Assembly: GCF_003700275.1 (NCBI RefSeq)
Contig: NZ_RBRE01000070.1
Location: 45,897-109,896, forward strand
Direction of reading: 5' to 3'
DNA length: 64,000 nt
DNA from: Pseudomonas cichorii
GTDB lineage: Bacteria > Pseudomonadota > Gammaproteobacteria > Pseudomonadales > Pseudomonadaceae
Below, piece after piece: positions 8,837-17,239 of this stretch; the stretch's first letter is position 1, and each line of letters opens with the position of its first letter. Made by a program: the position numbers and the translations under genes. The notes beneath the pieces are model-generated. The model was not told the DNA's origin and did no database searches. It worked only from the letters and a program-made list of their open reading frames with translations.

Positions 8837-9235
8837 TCAGTCCTTGTTGAATGACTCCACACCCATCTCGTCCCAGACTTCCTCGGCCAGATGGAAAGTC
8901 GCATTGGCGGCCGGAATCCCGCAATAGATCGCACTCTGCATCAGTACCTCCTTAATCTCCTCACGGGTCACGCCATTGTTTTTGGCGGCCTTGAGATGCA
9001 GGCGCAACTCCCCTTCGCGATTCATACCGATCAACATGGCGATGGTGATCAGGCTGCGGGTATGGCGCGGCAGGCCGGGACGGGTCCAGATGTCACCCCA
9101 GGCATGGCGGGTGATCATTTCCTGAAACTCTTCGTTGAACGGGGTCAGTTTTTTCAGGCTGTTATCGACATGGGCATCGCCCAGCACCGCACGACGGACC
9201 TGCATGCCGGCCTGGTAACGTTGTTCTTCGTTCAT
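8837..9235 (-). CDS. pcaC: 4-carboxymuconolactone decarboxylase
   Basis: A 132-residue protein of the carboxymuconolactone decarboxylase/AhpD fold, the usual length for PcaC. It decarboxylates 4-carboxymuconolactone to beta-ketoadipate enol-lactone in the protocatechuate branch. Typical segments are RHAWGDIWTRPGLPRHTRSL (about 43-62) and the C-terminal IYCGIPAANATFHLAEEV. Its ATG overlaps the pcaB stop as ATGA, so translation is probably coupled. No pcaD lies between pcaB and pcaC or after pcaC, unlike the P. putida pcaBDC order. It is the last gene of the pcaHGKBC run. Confidence 0.95.
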   Translation of the reverse strand: MNEEQRYQAGMQVRRAVLGDAHVDNSLKKLTPFNEEFQEMITRHAWGDIWTRPGLPRHTRSLITIAMLIGMNREGELRLHLKAAKNNGVTREEIKEVLMQSAIYCGIPAANATFHLAEEVWDEMGVESFNKD

Positions 9236-10593
9236 TGCTTGATCCTTGTGTGTTCAGCCACGGCACGTTCGACCCAGAGTCGGGCCTGGCCAAGGTAATG
9301 GGCCGGATCGAGCAGGCGATCCAGCTCCAGGGATGACAGTTGAGCGGTAACCTGCGGATCCTCGCCCAGTACCTGACGCAGATGAGCGTCCTGCTGGACG
9401 GCACGCCGGCAGTTCTGCTCAACCAGATGATGAGCCGCATCGCGACCGATACGTTGCGCCAGGGCAATGCTGACCGCTTCGGCCAGCACCAGTCCCCGGG
9501 TAGATTGCAGATTGCTCAACATGCGCTGTTCATCGACTTCCAGGCCTGGCACAACCAGCAAGGCCTGCTGCAACGAACCGGATACCAGGCAACACAGTTC
9601 AGGCAGGGTTTCCCACTCGGCATGCCACAGCCCGAGGCTGCGTTCGTGCTCCTGTGGCATGGCCGCCAACATGGTCGCAACCAGCCCCGGTGCGCGGGTC
9701 GCGGCACCGATCATCACCGCCGCGCCCACCGGATTACGCTTGTGCGGCATGGTCGAGGAACCGCCCTTGCCTGCCGCCGCCGGCTCGAACACTTCGCCTA
9801 CTTCGGTCTGCATCAACAGGCTGATGTCCCGACCCAGCTTGCCCAGACTTCCGGCGATCATGCCCAGCAGACTGGCGAACTCAACCAGCCGATCGCGCTG
9901 GGTATGCCAGGGCTGCTCGGGCACATTCAGGTGCAGTTCGTCCGCCAGCGCCTCGGCCACCGCGAAAGCCTGATCGCCCAAGGCTGCCAGACTGCCGGAA
10001 GCGCCGCCGAATTGCAGACAGAGCAGGCGTGGCTTGATTTCGTCCAGACGCTGGCGATGGCGCGTCACTGCCCCCAGCCAGCCTGCGATCTTCATGCCCA
10101 GGGTCACCGGCGTCGCCTGTTGCAACCAGGTACGTCCCGCCAAAGGCGTTTGCGCATGACGCAGGGCCTGCCCGGCCAGCGCTTCGGCCAGTTGCTCCAG
10201 ATCCTGCTCCAGCAACTCAATGGCCCGGCGCAATTGCAAAACCAGCCCGCTGTCCATGACATCCTGGCTGGTGGCACCCATGTGCACATAGCGTTCGGCT
10301 TCAGGGTTGCTCCGGGCAATCTGCTTGCCCAGAGCCTTGACCAGTGGAATCGCCGAATTGCCCGCATTGCCGATGGCAATCGCCAATGCATCGAAATCGA
10401 ACAGCTCGGCGCGGCAGCCTTGCTCGATATGGGCCACCACTTCAGCGGGAATCAGACCAACCCGCGCCTGAGCCCTGGCCAGTGCTGCCTCGAAATCCAG
10501 CATGCCCTGCACGCGCCCGCAGTCGGAGAAAATCCCGCGCATCCCGGCCTGAGTGAAATAGGCATCGAAAAGTTGATTGTTCGGTCTGCTCAC
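9232..10593 (-). CDS. pcaB: 3-carboxy-cis,cis-muconate cycloisomerase
   Basis: A 453-residue member of the fumarase/aspartase superfamily. It closes 3-carboxy-cis,cis-muconate to 4-carboxymuconolactone, the step after ring cleavage by PcaHG. The superfamily signature GSSTMPHKRNP is present at about residues 276-286, and HMGATSQDVMDS at about 103-114. The start is GTG at 10593, with GGAG seven bases upstream and no in-frame ATG nearby. It follows pcaK by 23 bp and overlaps pcaC by 4 bp. Confidence 0.95.
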   Translation of the reverse strand: MSRPNNQLFDAYFTQAGMRGIFSDCGRVQGMLDFEAALARAQARVGLIPAEVVAHIEQGCRAELFDFDALAIAIGNAGNSAIPLVKALGKQIARSNPEAERYVHMGATSQDVMDSGLVLQLRRAIELLEQDLEQLAEALAGQALRHAQTPLAGRTWLQQATPVTLGMKIAGWLGAVTRHRQRLDEIKPRLLCLQFGGASGSLAALGDQAFAVAEALADELHLNVPEQPWHTQRDRLVEFASLLGMIAGSLGKLGRDISLLMQTEVGEVFEPAAAGKGGSSTMPHKRNPVGAAVMIGAATRAPGLVATMLAAMPQEHERSLGLWHAEWETLPELCCLVSGSLQQALLVVPGLEVDEQRMLSNLQSTRGLVLAEAVSIALAQRIGRDAAHHLVEQNCRRAVQQDAHLRQVLGEDPQVTAQLSSLELDRLLDPAHYLGQARLWVERAVAEHTRIKQ

Positions 10594-10616
10594 ATCACCG
10601 CTCCAGAGTCAGAAAA

Positions 10617-11966
10617 TCAGGTGGCGTCAGCATGGCTGACCCAACCCTTGATCAGAATCGCCAGCGCCGCCAGCGCCGCCGGGACCACCAGTGCCGTCAG
10701 CACCTGCTCGAAACTCCAGCCCAGCCCCAGCAGGGTCGCACCGGCCCAGGCACCGAGAATCGCACCAAAGCGGCCAATCCCCAACATCCAGGAAACGCCG
10801 GTAGCGCGGCCCTGGGTCGGATAGAAACGGGCAGCCAGCGAAGGCATTGCCGACTGCGCACCATTGATGCACATGCCCGCCACCAGTACCAGAGTCGCCA
10901 ACAGCGCAACATTATTCAGGCTTTGCCCGACCAGCCAGGCGAACACACCGGCCAGCGCATAGGCCACGCCAATCACTTTATGCGGGTTGAAACGATCCAT
11001 GGCCCAGCCGACACCCACCGCACTGAGCACCCCGCCGAACTGGAACAGGGCACCAATGAACGCCGACTGTTCCATGCTTGCGCCGCTGTCGCGCATCAAG
11101 GTCGGCAGCCAGCTGGTCAACAGGTAAACGATCACCAGCCCCATGAAATAAGTCAGCCACAGCAGCAAGGTGCCCGCGCTGTAGGTGCCGGAGAAGATCA
11201 CCTTCAGCACATTGCGGCTGCTGACAGTCTTCTGCTCGGGAACGCTGAACCCCGTGACACCCGCCACTTCAAGCGGCGCAATCGGCGCCAGCACCTTGCG
11301 AATCCGCTCGGCACCGCGATTGCGCACCACCAGAAAACGCGCCGACTCCGGCAGCCAGATCATCAGCACCACCGCCAGCAGCAACGGCAGGATACCGCCA
11401 AGCATCAGCAGACTGTGCCAGCCCAGGCTGGGAATCATTTTTGCCGAGACGAACCCGCCACACGCCATGCCCAGATTGAAGCCGCAGAACATGCTGGTCA
11501 CCAGTAAGGACTTGAGGCGTTCCGGGGTGTATTCGGACAACAGCGTGGTCGCATTGGGCATGGCTGCACCCAGGCCCAATCCGGTCAGCAGACGCAGGAT
11601 CAGCAGTTGTTCGATATTGCTGCTGTAGGCCGAAAGCAGACTGAACAGCCCGAACAGAAACACGGCGACCACCAGCACCACCTTGCGACCGAAACGGTCA
11701 GCCAGCGGCCCCGAACCCAGTGCACCGAATACCATGCCGATCAAGGCGGCACTCATCACCGGCCCCAGGCTGGAACGGTCAATGCCCCAATCCTGGCTCA
11801 GGGCCGGCGCGATAAAGCCCATCGCGGCAGTGTCCAGACCGTCGAGAAAGACGATCAGAAAGCACAACGCAACAATCCGCCATTGATACCTCGACAGCGG
11901 CTGACTATTGATGAAAACCTGCACGTCGAGCGTTCCCGTGGCGGGCCCGCGAGCTGAAAGCGTCAT
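10617..11966 (-). CDS. pcaK: MFS aromatic acid:H+ symporter PcaK
   Basis: A 449-residue twelve-helix inner-membrane carrier of the AAHS family, which takes up 4-hydroxybenzoate and protocatechuate and can mediate chemotaxis to them. The first helix carries DGLDTAAMGFIAPAL, the family motif whose aspartates are needed for transport. The loop motif GPLADRFGRK follows between helices 2 and 3. AAGGAA stands eight bases before the ATG. It lies 69 bp after pcaG and 23 bp before pcaB on the same strand. A hairpin at 11994-12011 in the pcaG-pcaK gap may modulate expression. Confidence 0.92.
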   Translation of the reverse strand: MTLSARGPATGTLDVQVFINSQPLSRYQWRIVALCFLIVFLDGLDTAAMGFIAPALSQDWGIDRSSLGPVMSAALIGMVFGALGSGPLADRFGRKVVLVVAVFLFGLFSLLSAYSSNIEQLLILRLLTGLGLGAAMPNATTLLSEYTPERLKSLLVTSMFCGFNLGMACGGFVSAKMIPSLGWHSLLMLGGILPLLLAVVLMIWLPESARFLVVRNRGAERIRKVLAPIAPLEVAGVTGFSVPEQKTVSSRNVLKVIFSGTYSAGTLLLWLTYFMGLVIVYLLTSWLPTLMRDSGASMEQSAFIGALFQFGGVLSAVGVGWAMDRFNPHKVIGVAYALAGVFAWLVGQSLNNVALLATLVLVAGMCINGAQSAMPSLAARFYPTQGRATGVSWMLGIGRFGAILGAWAGATLLGLGWSFEQVLTALVVPAALAALAILIKGWVSHADAT

Positions 11967-11993
11967 GGATGTTTCCTTTTATTTTTATAAGGT

Positions 11994-12011
11994 CGCCTGC
12001 CAATGCAGGCG
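11994..12011. other. intra-operon hairpin between pcaG and pcaK
   Basis: CGCCTGC and GCAGGCG form a 7-bp stem with a 4-base loop. On the operon strand it lies 27 bases before the pcaK start and has no T run directly after it. An RNA-stability or partial attenuation role is possible. Confidence 0.4.
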
Positions 12012-12035
12012 CCATGTCACGCACGCAAGAATCGA

Positions 12036-12638
12036 TCAGAAGTCGAAGAACACTGTTTCTCCTTCACCCTGGACCTGAATATCGAAACGATAGGCCAGTT
12101 GACCGTCGACACTGCAACGCCGGGCTATCAGGGTTTCGCGACGCGGTGGCTGTTCGATCAGGTTGAGCACCGGATCGACTGCATTGGCCTGTTGCTCGTC
12201 GTCGAAATACAGCCGCGTCTGCAAATGGATATTGATTCCACGGGCAAACAGCGAAACGTTGATATGAGCGGCCATCGGCACCCCGGCCGCATTGCGCACC
12301 ACACCCGGCTTGATGGTCTTGAGCGTCCACAGACCATCATCTCCCGTCGCGCTACGGCCAAAGCCGTTGAAGGGCTTGTCCGCGCCGTAGACGCTGTCAT
12401 ACACGCCGTTGTGATCAGCCTGCCAGAACTCCAGAAAGGCATCGCGGATCAGGTGGCCATTGCCATCGTAGACATTGCCCAGCAAGAGGATGTGCTCGCC
12501 CGGAGCGCCGGGCCTGGCCATCTCGTTGCCGATTTCCAGCTCGCGGGTCGGGTTTCCGGCGACTTCCAGCGCCAGACCGATATGCACATAAGGGCCAGCA
12601 GTCTGCGAAGGTGTTTCCTGCAACAGTTGAACGGGCAT
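12036..12638 (-). CDS. pcaG: protocatechuate 3,4-dioxygenase alpha subunit
   Basis: A 200-residue subunit of the intradiol dioxygenase that opens protocatechuate to 3-carboxy-cis,cis-muconate. The protein starts MPVQLLQETPSQTAGPYVHI, typical of PcaG. It keeps the beta-sandwich segments (FLEFWQADHNGVYD, TIKPGVV) but not the iron ligand set, which is carried by PcaH. It starts 12 bp after pcaH ends, so the two are coexpressed. Length and order match pseudomonad pcaHG. Confidence 0.96.
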   Translation of the reverse strand: MPVQLLQETPSQTAGPYVHIGLALEVAGNPTRELEIGNEMARPGAPGEHILLLGNVYDGNGHLIRDAFLEFWQADHNGVYDSVYGADKPFNGFGRSATGDDGLWTLKTIKPGVVRNAAGVPMAAHINVSLFARGINIHLQTRLYFDDEQQANAVDPVLNLIEQPPRRETLIARRCSVDGQLAYRFDIQVQGEGETVFFDF

Positions 12639-12650
12639 GTCGAAACCTCC

Positions 12651-13370
12651 TCAGCAGTTTTCAAAGTGCGTCTTGCGCTGGCCGCGCAGAACGATATCGA
12701 AGCGATACGCCAGGCAATCCATCGGATTGCCCATGCCGAGGTCGAGCCGGGCAATCAGGCTCTGGACCGCGTCCGGGTTGACAATCGACTTGACGATCGG
12801 GCAGATCGGAATCAGCGGATCACCCTCGAAATACAACTGGGTAATCAGGCGGGTAGCAATTGAAGGACCGCTGACCGAGACATGGATATGCGCCGGACGC
12901 CAGTCGTTGGGGCCGTTGCGCCAAGGGTACGGGCCTGGTTTGACGGTGCGGAAGCTGTAGTTGCCTTCGCTGTCGGTCAGAGTCCGGCCCACGCCGCCGA
13001 AATTGGGGTCGATGGGCGCCAGGTAGCTGTCGCGCTTGTGGCGATAGCGGCCACCGGCATTGGCTTGCCAGATTTCTACCAGCGTGTGCGGGATCGGCTT
13101 GCCGTACTGATCGCAGACCCGACCGGCGACGATGATTCGCTCACCGATGGGCAAGCCACCGTTGTTGAAGTTGAGCAACAGATCGTTGTCGTGATGACCG
13201 AACTTGAGGTGCGAGAAATCCGGGCCGCTGGTTTCGGAAACGGATTGCGGAATACTGACCAGCGCCTGGCGCGGTGAGCGCAGGATCGAGGTCTTGTAAT
13301 CCGGGGTCAGAGCTTTGGGATGCCAATTACGATCCCGAATGACGAAACGGCTATTGTCCGCGACAGACAT
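12651..13370 (-). CDS. pcaH: protocatechuate 3,4-dioxygenase beta subunit
   Basis: A 239-residue catalytic subunit. The four non-haem iron(III) ligands are in place: Y109, Y148, H161 and H163, counting the initial Met (108, 147, 160 and 162 in mature numbering). They lie in RYRHKRD and in the stretch from KPGPYPW to PAHIHVS. I start at MSVADNSRFV (13370), which has AAGGAG just upstream and gives the family length; the frame is open further upstream but without similarity. The 128-bp leader holds a PcaQ-type box (13487-13502) and a 9-bp hairpin (13399-13421). This is the first gene of the pcaHGKBC run. Confidence 0.97.
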   Translation of the reverse strand: MSVADNSRFVIRDRNWHPKALTPDYKTSILRSPRQALVSIPQSVSETSGPDFSHLKFGHHDNDLLLNFNNGGLPIGERIIVAGRVCDQYGKPIPHTLVEIWQANAGGRYRHKRDSYLAPIDPNFGGVGRTLTDSEGNYSFRTVKPGPYPWRNGPNDWRPAHIHVSVSGPSIATRLITQLYFEGDPLIPICPIVKSIVNPDAVQSLIARLDLGMGNPMDCLAYRFDIVLRGQRKTHFENC

Positions 13371-13398
13371 GGCGTTCTCCTTGTTTTTCTTATGGAGC

Positions 13399-13421
13399 GC
13401 GCAAGTGTCGATCACTTGCGC
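13399..13421. other. 9-bp hairpin in the pcaH leader
   Basis: CGCAAGTG-type arms flank a 5-base loop (core GCAAGTG/CACTTGC, extended by two pairs). It lies about 28 bases before the pcaH start codon. It may be an operator or an RNA structure; no regulator is known to me for it. Confidence 0.4.
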
Positions 13422-13486
13422 TGCAGGCTGCGGCGAAGTGTCGCGTGATAAAAACCGGTCGAAAAATGAAAATAATCGCAGCATCC

Positions 13487-13502
13487 ATAACCAAATGGTT
13501 AT
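13487..13502 (-). promoter_or_regulatory. PcaQ-type operator before pcaH
   Basis: ATAACCAAATGGTTAT, a perfect inverted repeat. It matches the ATAACC-N4-GGTTAA motif described for LysR-type PcaQ in rhizobia. It is centred about 124 bases before the pcaH ATG and contains the stop codon of pcaQ itself. Confidence 0.75.
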
Positions 13503-14428
13503 GTATAGCGCCCTTCACGATAGGCTGCGCCTACCCCTCGCAACTCGTCCACACACCACTGGGCAGCCCGTGACAAAGGCAATGCCGGATTGCTGCACAG
13601 GCCGACGGAACCGCCCGGCTCGCGAATCCCCATGTCCAGCTCTACCAGGGTGCCGCTCTGCAACTCCTGCAGAACCGCATCCAGCGGCGCAATCCAGATC
13701 GCGTTGCTGCACTGCACATAACGCCGGCTCAGGGTCAGCGACAGGGTTTCCAGACGCTGGCGTGGCGGCTGGATGCCGTATTGCACGAACAGGCTGTCGG
13801 CGAACTTGCGGATCGTGGTTCCGGCCAGCGGCAGGACCAGCGGGAAGTCTTCCAGGCTTTCGCGCTTGAGCGGCGCCGCCAGCAACGGATGATCGCTGCG
13901 GACCACCAGGGTCATCGACTCGTTGTACAGGTGCTCGAAGGTCAGGCCCTGGATCTGCGGGCTATCGGTCATGCGCCCGACCACCAGATCCAGTTCGCCG
14001 ACGCGCAGTTGCGAAAGCAGATAGGCACTCGGGCCGGTCATCACGCTGACCACCAGAGCCGGATGCCGGGCATGCAACCGGCTGATGACTTCAGGCACCA
14101 GCAGGCTTTCGGCCGTAGACAGCACACCCAGACGAGCGGTAACCGTTTCATGCTCCCCCGAGCGCAAGCTGCTGACACCTTCACGCAGGGCCTGCACGCT
14201 CGGTCCGGCAAAACGCATGAACGCCACGCCCGCCTCGGTCAGCGCCGCCCCGCTCTTGCTGCGCACGAACAGCGTGGTTTCCAGCAGGGTTTCCAGTTCC
14301 TTGAGGCTCTTCGACAACGCTGGCTGGCTGATAGCCAGTGCATCGCAGGCCCGAGCCAGACTGCCCTGGCGCGCCACTTCGAGAAAACACACCAGATGAC
14401 GAAACTTGATGCGGGTATCGATATTCAA
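13499..14428 (-). CDS. pcaQ: LysR-type pca activator PcaQ
   Basis: A 309-residue LysR-family regulator. The N-terminal winged helix-turn-helix includes ARACDALAISQPALSKSLKELE (about 25-46), and the effector domain follows to about 290. Similarity along its length and the adjacent pcaH make it PcaQ, which activates protocatechuate genes in response to a ring-cleavage intermediate (carboxymuconolactone in the studied cases). The start appears to be TTG at 14428 with AAGG about nine bases upstream; there is no closer ATG. Unlike the divergent rhizobial layout, it is codirectional with and upstream of pcaH, and its stop codon lies inside the predicted PcaQ box. Confidence 0.88.
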   Translation of the reverse strand: MNIDTRIKFRHLVCFLEVARQGSLARACDALAISQPALSKSLKELETLLETTLFVRSKSGAALTEAGVAFMRFAGPSVQALREGVSSLRSGEHETVTARLGVLSTAESLLVPEVISRLHARHPALVVSVMTGPSAYLLSQLRVGELDLVVGRMTDSPQIQGLTFEHLYNESMTLVVRSDHPLLAAPLKRESLEDFPLVLPLAGTTIRKFADSLFVQYGIQPPRQRLETLSLTLSRRYVQCSNAIWIAPLDAVLQELQSGTLVELDMGIREPGGSVGLCSNPALPLSRAAQWCVDELRGVGAAYREGRYT

Positions 14429-14467
14429 CGCGCGCCGGGCCTTGTGAAATGGGAGGATTAAGGCTGT

Positions 14468-14707
14468 TTATCTGCTCAGAAAAAACGCTACCTGTTCGCT
14501 GTCGAAGGGCCAGTCCAGTTCGGCGCCGGTATCGATGCGGCGCAACACCGGAATCCGCAGGCCATAGTCCTCGAACAGCGACTCATGCTCAGCGATATCC
14601 AGCAACTCGACCAGCAGACCATGTTCGACAAACGGCAGCAGGACCGCTTCAGCGACCTCACAGAGGTGACAACCCAGGGTTCCGAACAATTGGCATTCGG
14701 GAGGCAT
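14468..14707 (-). CDS. glutaredoxin-like protein (DUF836 family)
   Basis: A 79-residue thioredoxin-fold protein. The redox pair is in TLGCHLCEVA (about residues 9-18), followed by the cis-proline segment YGLRIPVLRR and a short C-terminal helix. This family is named glutaredoxin-like and probably exchanges disulfides in the cytoplasm; no substrate is known to me. I use the ATG at 14707 because GAGG stands nine bases upstream; the ATG at 14716 would leave no spacing. It lies between the PAP2 gene and pcaQ on the same strand. Confidence 0.85.
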   Translation of the reverse strand: MPPECQLFGTLGCHLCEVAEAVLLPFVEHGLLVELLDIAEHESLFEDYGLRIPVLRRIDTGAELDWPFDSEQVAFFLSR

Positions 14708-14771
14708 GCAAAACATCCTCAGCGACTGAAGTGAAAGAAAACGCACGGGCCATTCTAAAACGCCTGGCTCT

Positions 14772-15404
14772 TCAGTGCGAGCCGCTTTCCAATGGCGGCG
14801 TACCGCGCCATTGCGGCTGCCTGAAAGCTTCCTCCGAACCGGACATGCCGGTTGAAATCCGGTCAAGCAGTTTTTCGGCGTTGTACTTGGTGGTCGTGCT
14901 GCTGATGGCAATCAACAGCAGCCCGGTCATGACTGCCGTGGAAGGAATCCGTGTTCCGGAGTGATGCTCCAGGCAAGCGAGAAATACACAGGCCGCGAGC
15001 GAACCGAGCAAGGCACCGGCGACCGCTTCGGCCAGCGGATGAATGAACGGCGCTACGCAATACAGACTGAACAACCAGCCCAGCAGCAGGCCCAGGGCAG
15101 CGGCTGGCCAGCGCAGCGAGTGCCTGAGCTGCCGGGCCAGCAGACTCAGGCCGACGGTCAGCACCAGGCAGGTATTCATGGCATGACCGCTGAGGACGTA
15201 GACTCCCAGACTGTCCAGCGCCACGCCCCAGCCTTTGAACAGGATCTTGCTGGCAACCACAATCGAGTACGCCACCAGCAGGGTCAGGCCCCAGAGCAGC
15301 GCCGCCGTTCGGGATCGGCTGGTCCACAGCCAGCCGCCAATGACCAGTGCGGCCGGAAACATGACCGTGATGCCACCGTAGGGCGTAAGTGTCTGCAAGA
15401 GCAT
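14772..15404 (-). CDS. PAP2-like membrane protein with degenerate active site
   Basis: A 210-residue protein with about six hydrophobic helices that aligns to the PAP2 phosphatase superfamily. Motif 2 appears as LSGHAMNT instead of PSGH. Motif 3 appears as HPLAEAVAG, keeping the histidine but with Glu where Asp is usual, and without the preceding SR. Motif 1 (KX6RP) is not clear. It may be an inactive relative or have changed chemistry. The ATG at 15404 has AGGAA nine bases upstream; a TTG two codons earlier is also possible. Its neighbours do not indicate a pathway. Confidence 0.7.
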   Translation of the reverse strand: MLLQTLTPYGGITVMFPAALVIGGWLWTSRSRTAALLWGLTLLVAYSIVVASKILFKGWGVALDSLGVYVLSGHAMNTCLVLTVGLSLLARQLRHSLRWPAAALGLLLGWLFSLYCVAPFIHPLAEAVAGALLGSLAACVFLACLEHHSGTRIPSTAVMTGLLLIAISSTTTKYNAEKLLDRISTGMSGSEEAFRQPQWRGTPPLESGSH

Positions 15405-15471
15405 CTGCAAGGTTCCTGAGATGGCCGTGCATCACAGCAGAAACCCGTGGCCGCTCGCCAGACATGTTTTT

Positions 15472-16554
15472 CTATGAGCCCACCATCCGCGCGTCAGTTC
15501 TAAAGCGCCGTTTACAGAACGCCGTGGCGCGGTCGAGCACCGGCTTCTCGAAACAGCGGTAGCCTACCCAGCCGTAACACACCACGGCCGCCATCATCAG
15601 CAATGCGAAGAACACATTGTCCAGATAGCTCTCGGGCCATGCGCCTGCCAAACCCCATACTCGACCGATCACACCCAGCACCAACAGATGCGACAGATAT
15701 ACCGTGTAGGACATATCACCTACAGCGACCAGGAACTTGGGGATTTCGATCTTTTTCCGCCGCTCCAACAGGGCCAGGGCCAGCACCAGTGCCCCGAAGG
15801 TCGCGCCCACGGCCAGCATGCGCAACAGGCCCTGGCTGTCGTAAAGACGATAGAAGCCAATCAGCGGCATGCCGACCAGCGCAATTCCCAGCAACACCCA
15901 GACGTTTGTCGTCGATACCCGAGCACTGTGCGGCCCATAGAAAAACAGTGCCAGCGCCACGCCGATGATGAACTCCAGCGAATAGGGATGCAGGATGATC
16001 TTCAGGGCCGGCGAGTAGTCCTCCCAGTTCTCCAGGGTATTGAACACCACGATGACTGCGGCCCAGATCGCCAGCAGCAATGGCAGGCTCCGCTCGCGAA
16101 AAAACAGAAAGCCGGTAAACATCAGGTAGAACCACAGCTCGAACAGCAGCGACCAGGCCACCATCACCAGCAAGACCTTGTCGTTGGGCAGCAGCAGGAA
16201 GGACATCAGCAGATTGGAGGACCCATGCCCGCTGTTGACCATGCCCGGCATGACCAGATACACGCCCAGCGTGATGAAAAAATACAGCCAGTAGGTGGGA
16301 TAGATCCGCGAAACCCGATTGAACAGAAAACGCTGAGTCTCGACGAGGTTCTGGAAACGCCCACGACTGACGATCACCATCACGAAGCCGCTGATGACAA
16401 AGAACAGATCGACGCCCAACTGGAAAAAATCGATAAAAGGCGGCAGAAGAATATCGCCCCCGGAATATCTCTCCTCCAACGACATCATATGGAACAGCAC
16501 GACGCCCAACACCGCCACGCCCCTGAGCCCTTGCAGGGAATACAGCCGCTCCAT
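15472..16554 (-). CDS. acyltransferase 3 (OafA/YrhL-type) membrane protein
   Basis: A 360-residue polytopic protein of the acyltransferase-3 family, which transfers acetyl or other acyl groups to surface sugars. The conserved R-X10-H motif is at the beginning (LRGVAVLGVVLFHMMS), and FFVISGF follows in the next segment. About ten helices are visible. There is no C-terminal SGNH domain. I prefer the ATG at 16554 because GGAGAAAGGC precedes it; ATG codons up to 16569 are in frame. No polysaccharide cluster surrounds it, so the acceptor is unknown. Confidence 0.87.
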   Translation of the reverse strand: MERLYSLQGLRGVAVLGVVLFHMMSLEERYSGGDILLPPFIDFFQLGVDLFFVISGFVMVIVSRGRFQNLVETQRFLFNRVSRIYPTYWLYFFITLGVYLVMPGMVNSGHGSSNLLMSFLLLPNDKVLLVMVAWSLLFELWFYLMFTGFLFFRERSLPLLLAIWAAVIVVFNTLENWEDYSPALKIILHPYSLEFIIGVALALFFYGPHSARVSTTNVWVLLGIALVGMPLIGFYRLYDSQGLLRMLAVGATFGALVLALALLERRKKIEIPKFLVAVGDMSYTVYLSHLLVLGVIGRVWGLAGAWPESYLDNVFFALLMMAAVVCYGWVGYRCFEKPVLDRATAFCKRRFRTDARMVGS

Positions 16555-16920
16555 GCCTTTCTCCATCACTGACCGGCGCTGCCTTCAGGGCAACGCAGTA
16601 CTACCAGAATTACTGACCCTGCATTTCGATAGAGAGCATAGCCAAGCACTGGAATTATGAAACCCCGACTCATGCTGCTCATTCATGCCCGTTGCCATTT
16701 GCACACAAGGAAGCCGGTCGAGCTGCATAAGGCACAATCCCGCAAAATCTCTCACAATGGATTACCTTTGATACATGCACGCCAAACTGGCGCGTCCGCT
16801 ACAGTCACGCACCAACACATGACACAAGCTGCCCGGCACAAGGCGAATGCAGCAATTCAAATGAACCTTCACGATTGCACCGCACTCGAAACATCCATAC
16901 GCCACTTGACGGAGAAAACC
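16555..16920. other. 366-bp intergenic region, divergent promoters
   Basis: It lies between the acyltransferase and DUF883 genes. One frame stays open through it from 16657, but the predicted peptide is rich in His, Gln and Ala without similarity, and the DUF883 start at 16921 has its own ribosome site. Only a small CGCCA/TGGCG hairpin (about 16783-16795) is visible. Confidence 0.5.
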
Positions 16921-17235
16921 ATGGCTCGCCAAACAGCACAGAATGCTCAGGACATATTGATGGCAGACTTCCAGACCCTGGTCGCCGACACCGAAAAACT
17001 GCTCGAACACACCGCCACCCTGGCCGGTGATCAGGCAGACGAGCTACGCGGCCAGATTCACGAAAGCCTGTTGCGCGCCCGGGAAACCCTGAAACTGACT
17101 GAAGAATCCCTGCGCGAACGCGGCCAGGCCGCCGTCATCGCCACCGAAGACTATGTCCAGAACAATCCATGGCAGTCGGTAGGTATCGCTGCCGGTGTCG
17201 GGTTCATTCTGGGCCTGCTGGCCACGAGGCGCTGA
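16921..17235 (+). CDS. DUF883 (ElaB/YqjD-type) membrane-anchored protein
   Basis: A 104-residue protein. A long helical, Glu/Ala-rich N-terminal part (residues 1-80) is followed by NPWQSVGIAAGVGFILGLLATRR, the single C-terminal membrane anchor that defines the ElaB/YqjD/YgaM family. E. coli relatives bind ribosomes and the inner membrane in stationary phase. GGAG stands seven bases before the ATG. It opens a three-gene set with the YqjE-like and YqjK-like genes, the same order as E. coli yqjDEK. Confidence 0.9.
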   Translation: MARQTAQNAQDILMADFQTLVADTEKLLEHTATLAGDQADELRGQIHESLLRARETLKLTEESLRERGQAAVIATEDYVQNNPWQSVGIAAGVGFILGLLATRR

Positions 17236-17239
17236 GCCC

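Noticed and set aside
16657..16920. Possible long N-terminal extension of the DUF883 protein
   Set aside because: The extension has no similarity, and a proper ribosome site precedes the ATG at 16921.
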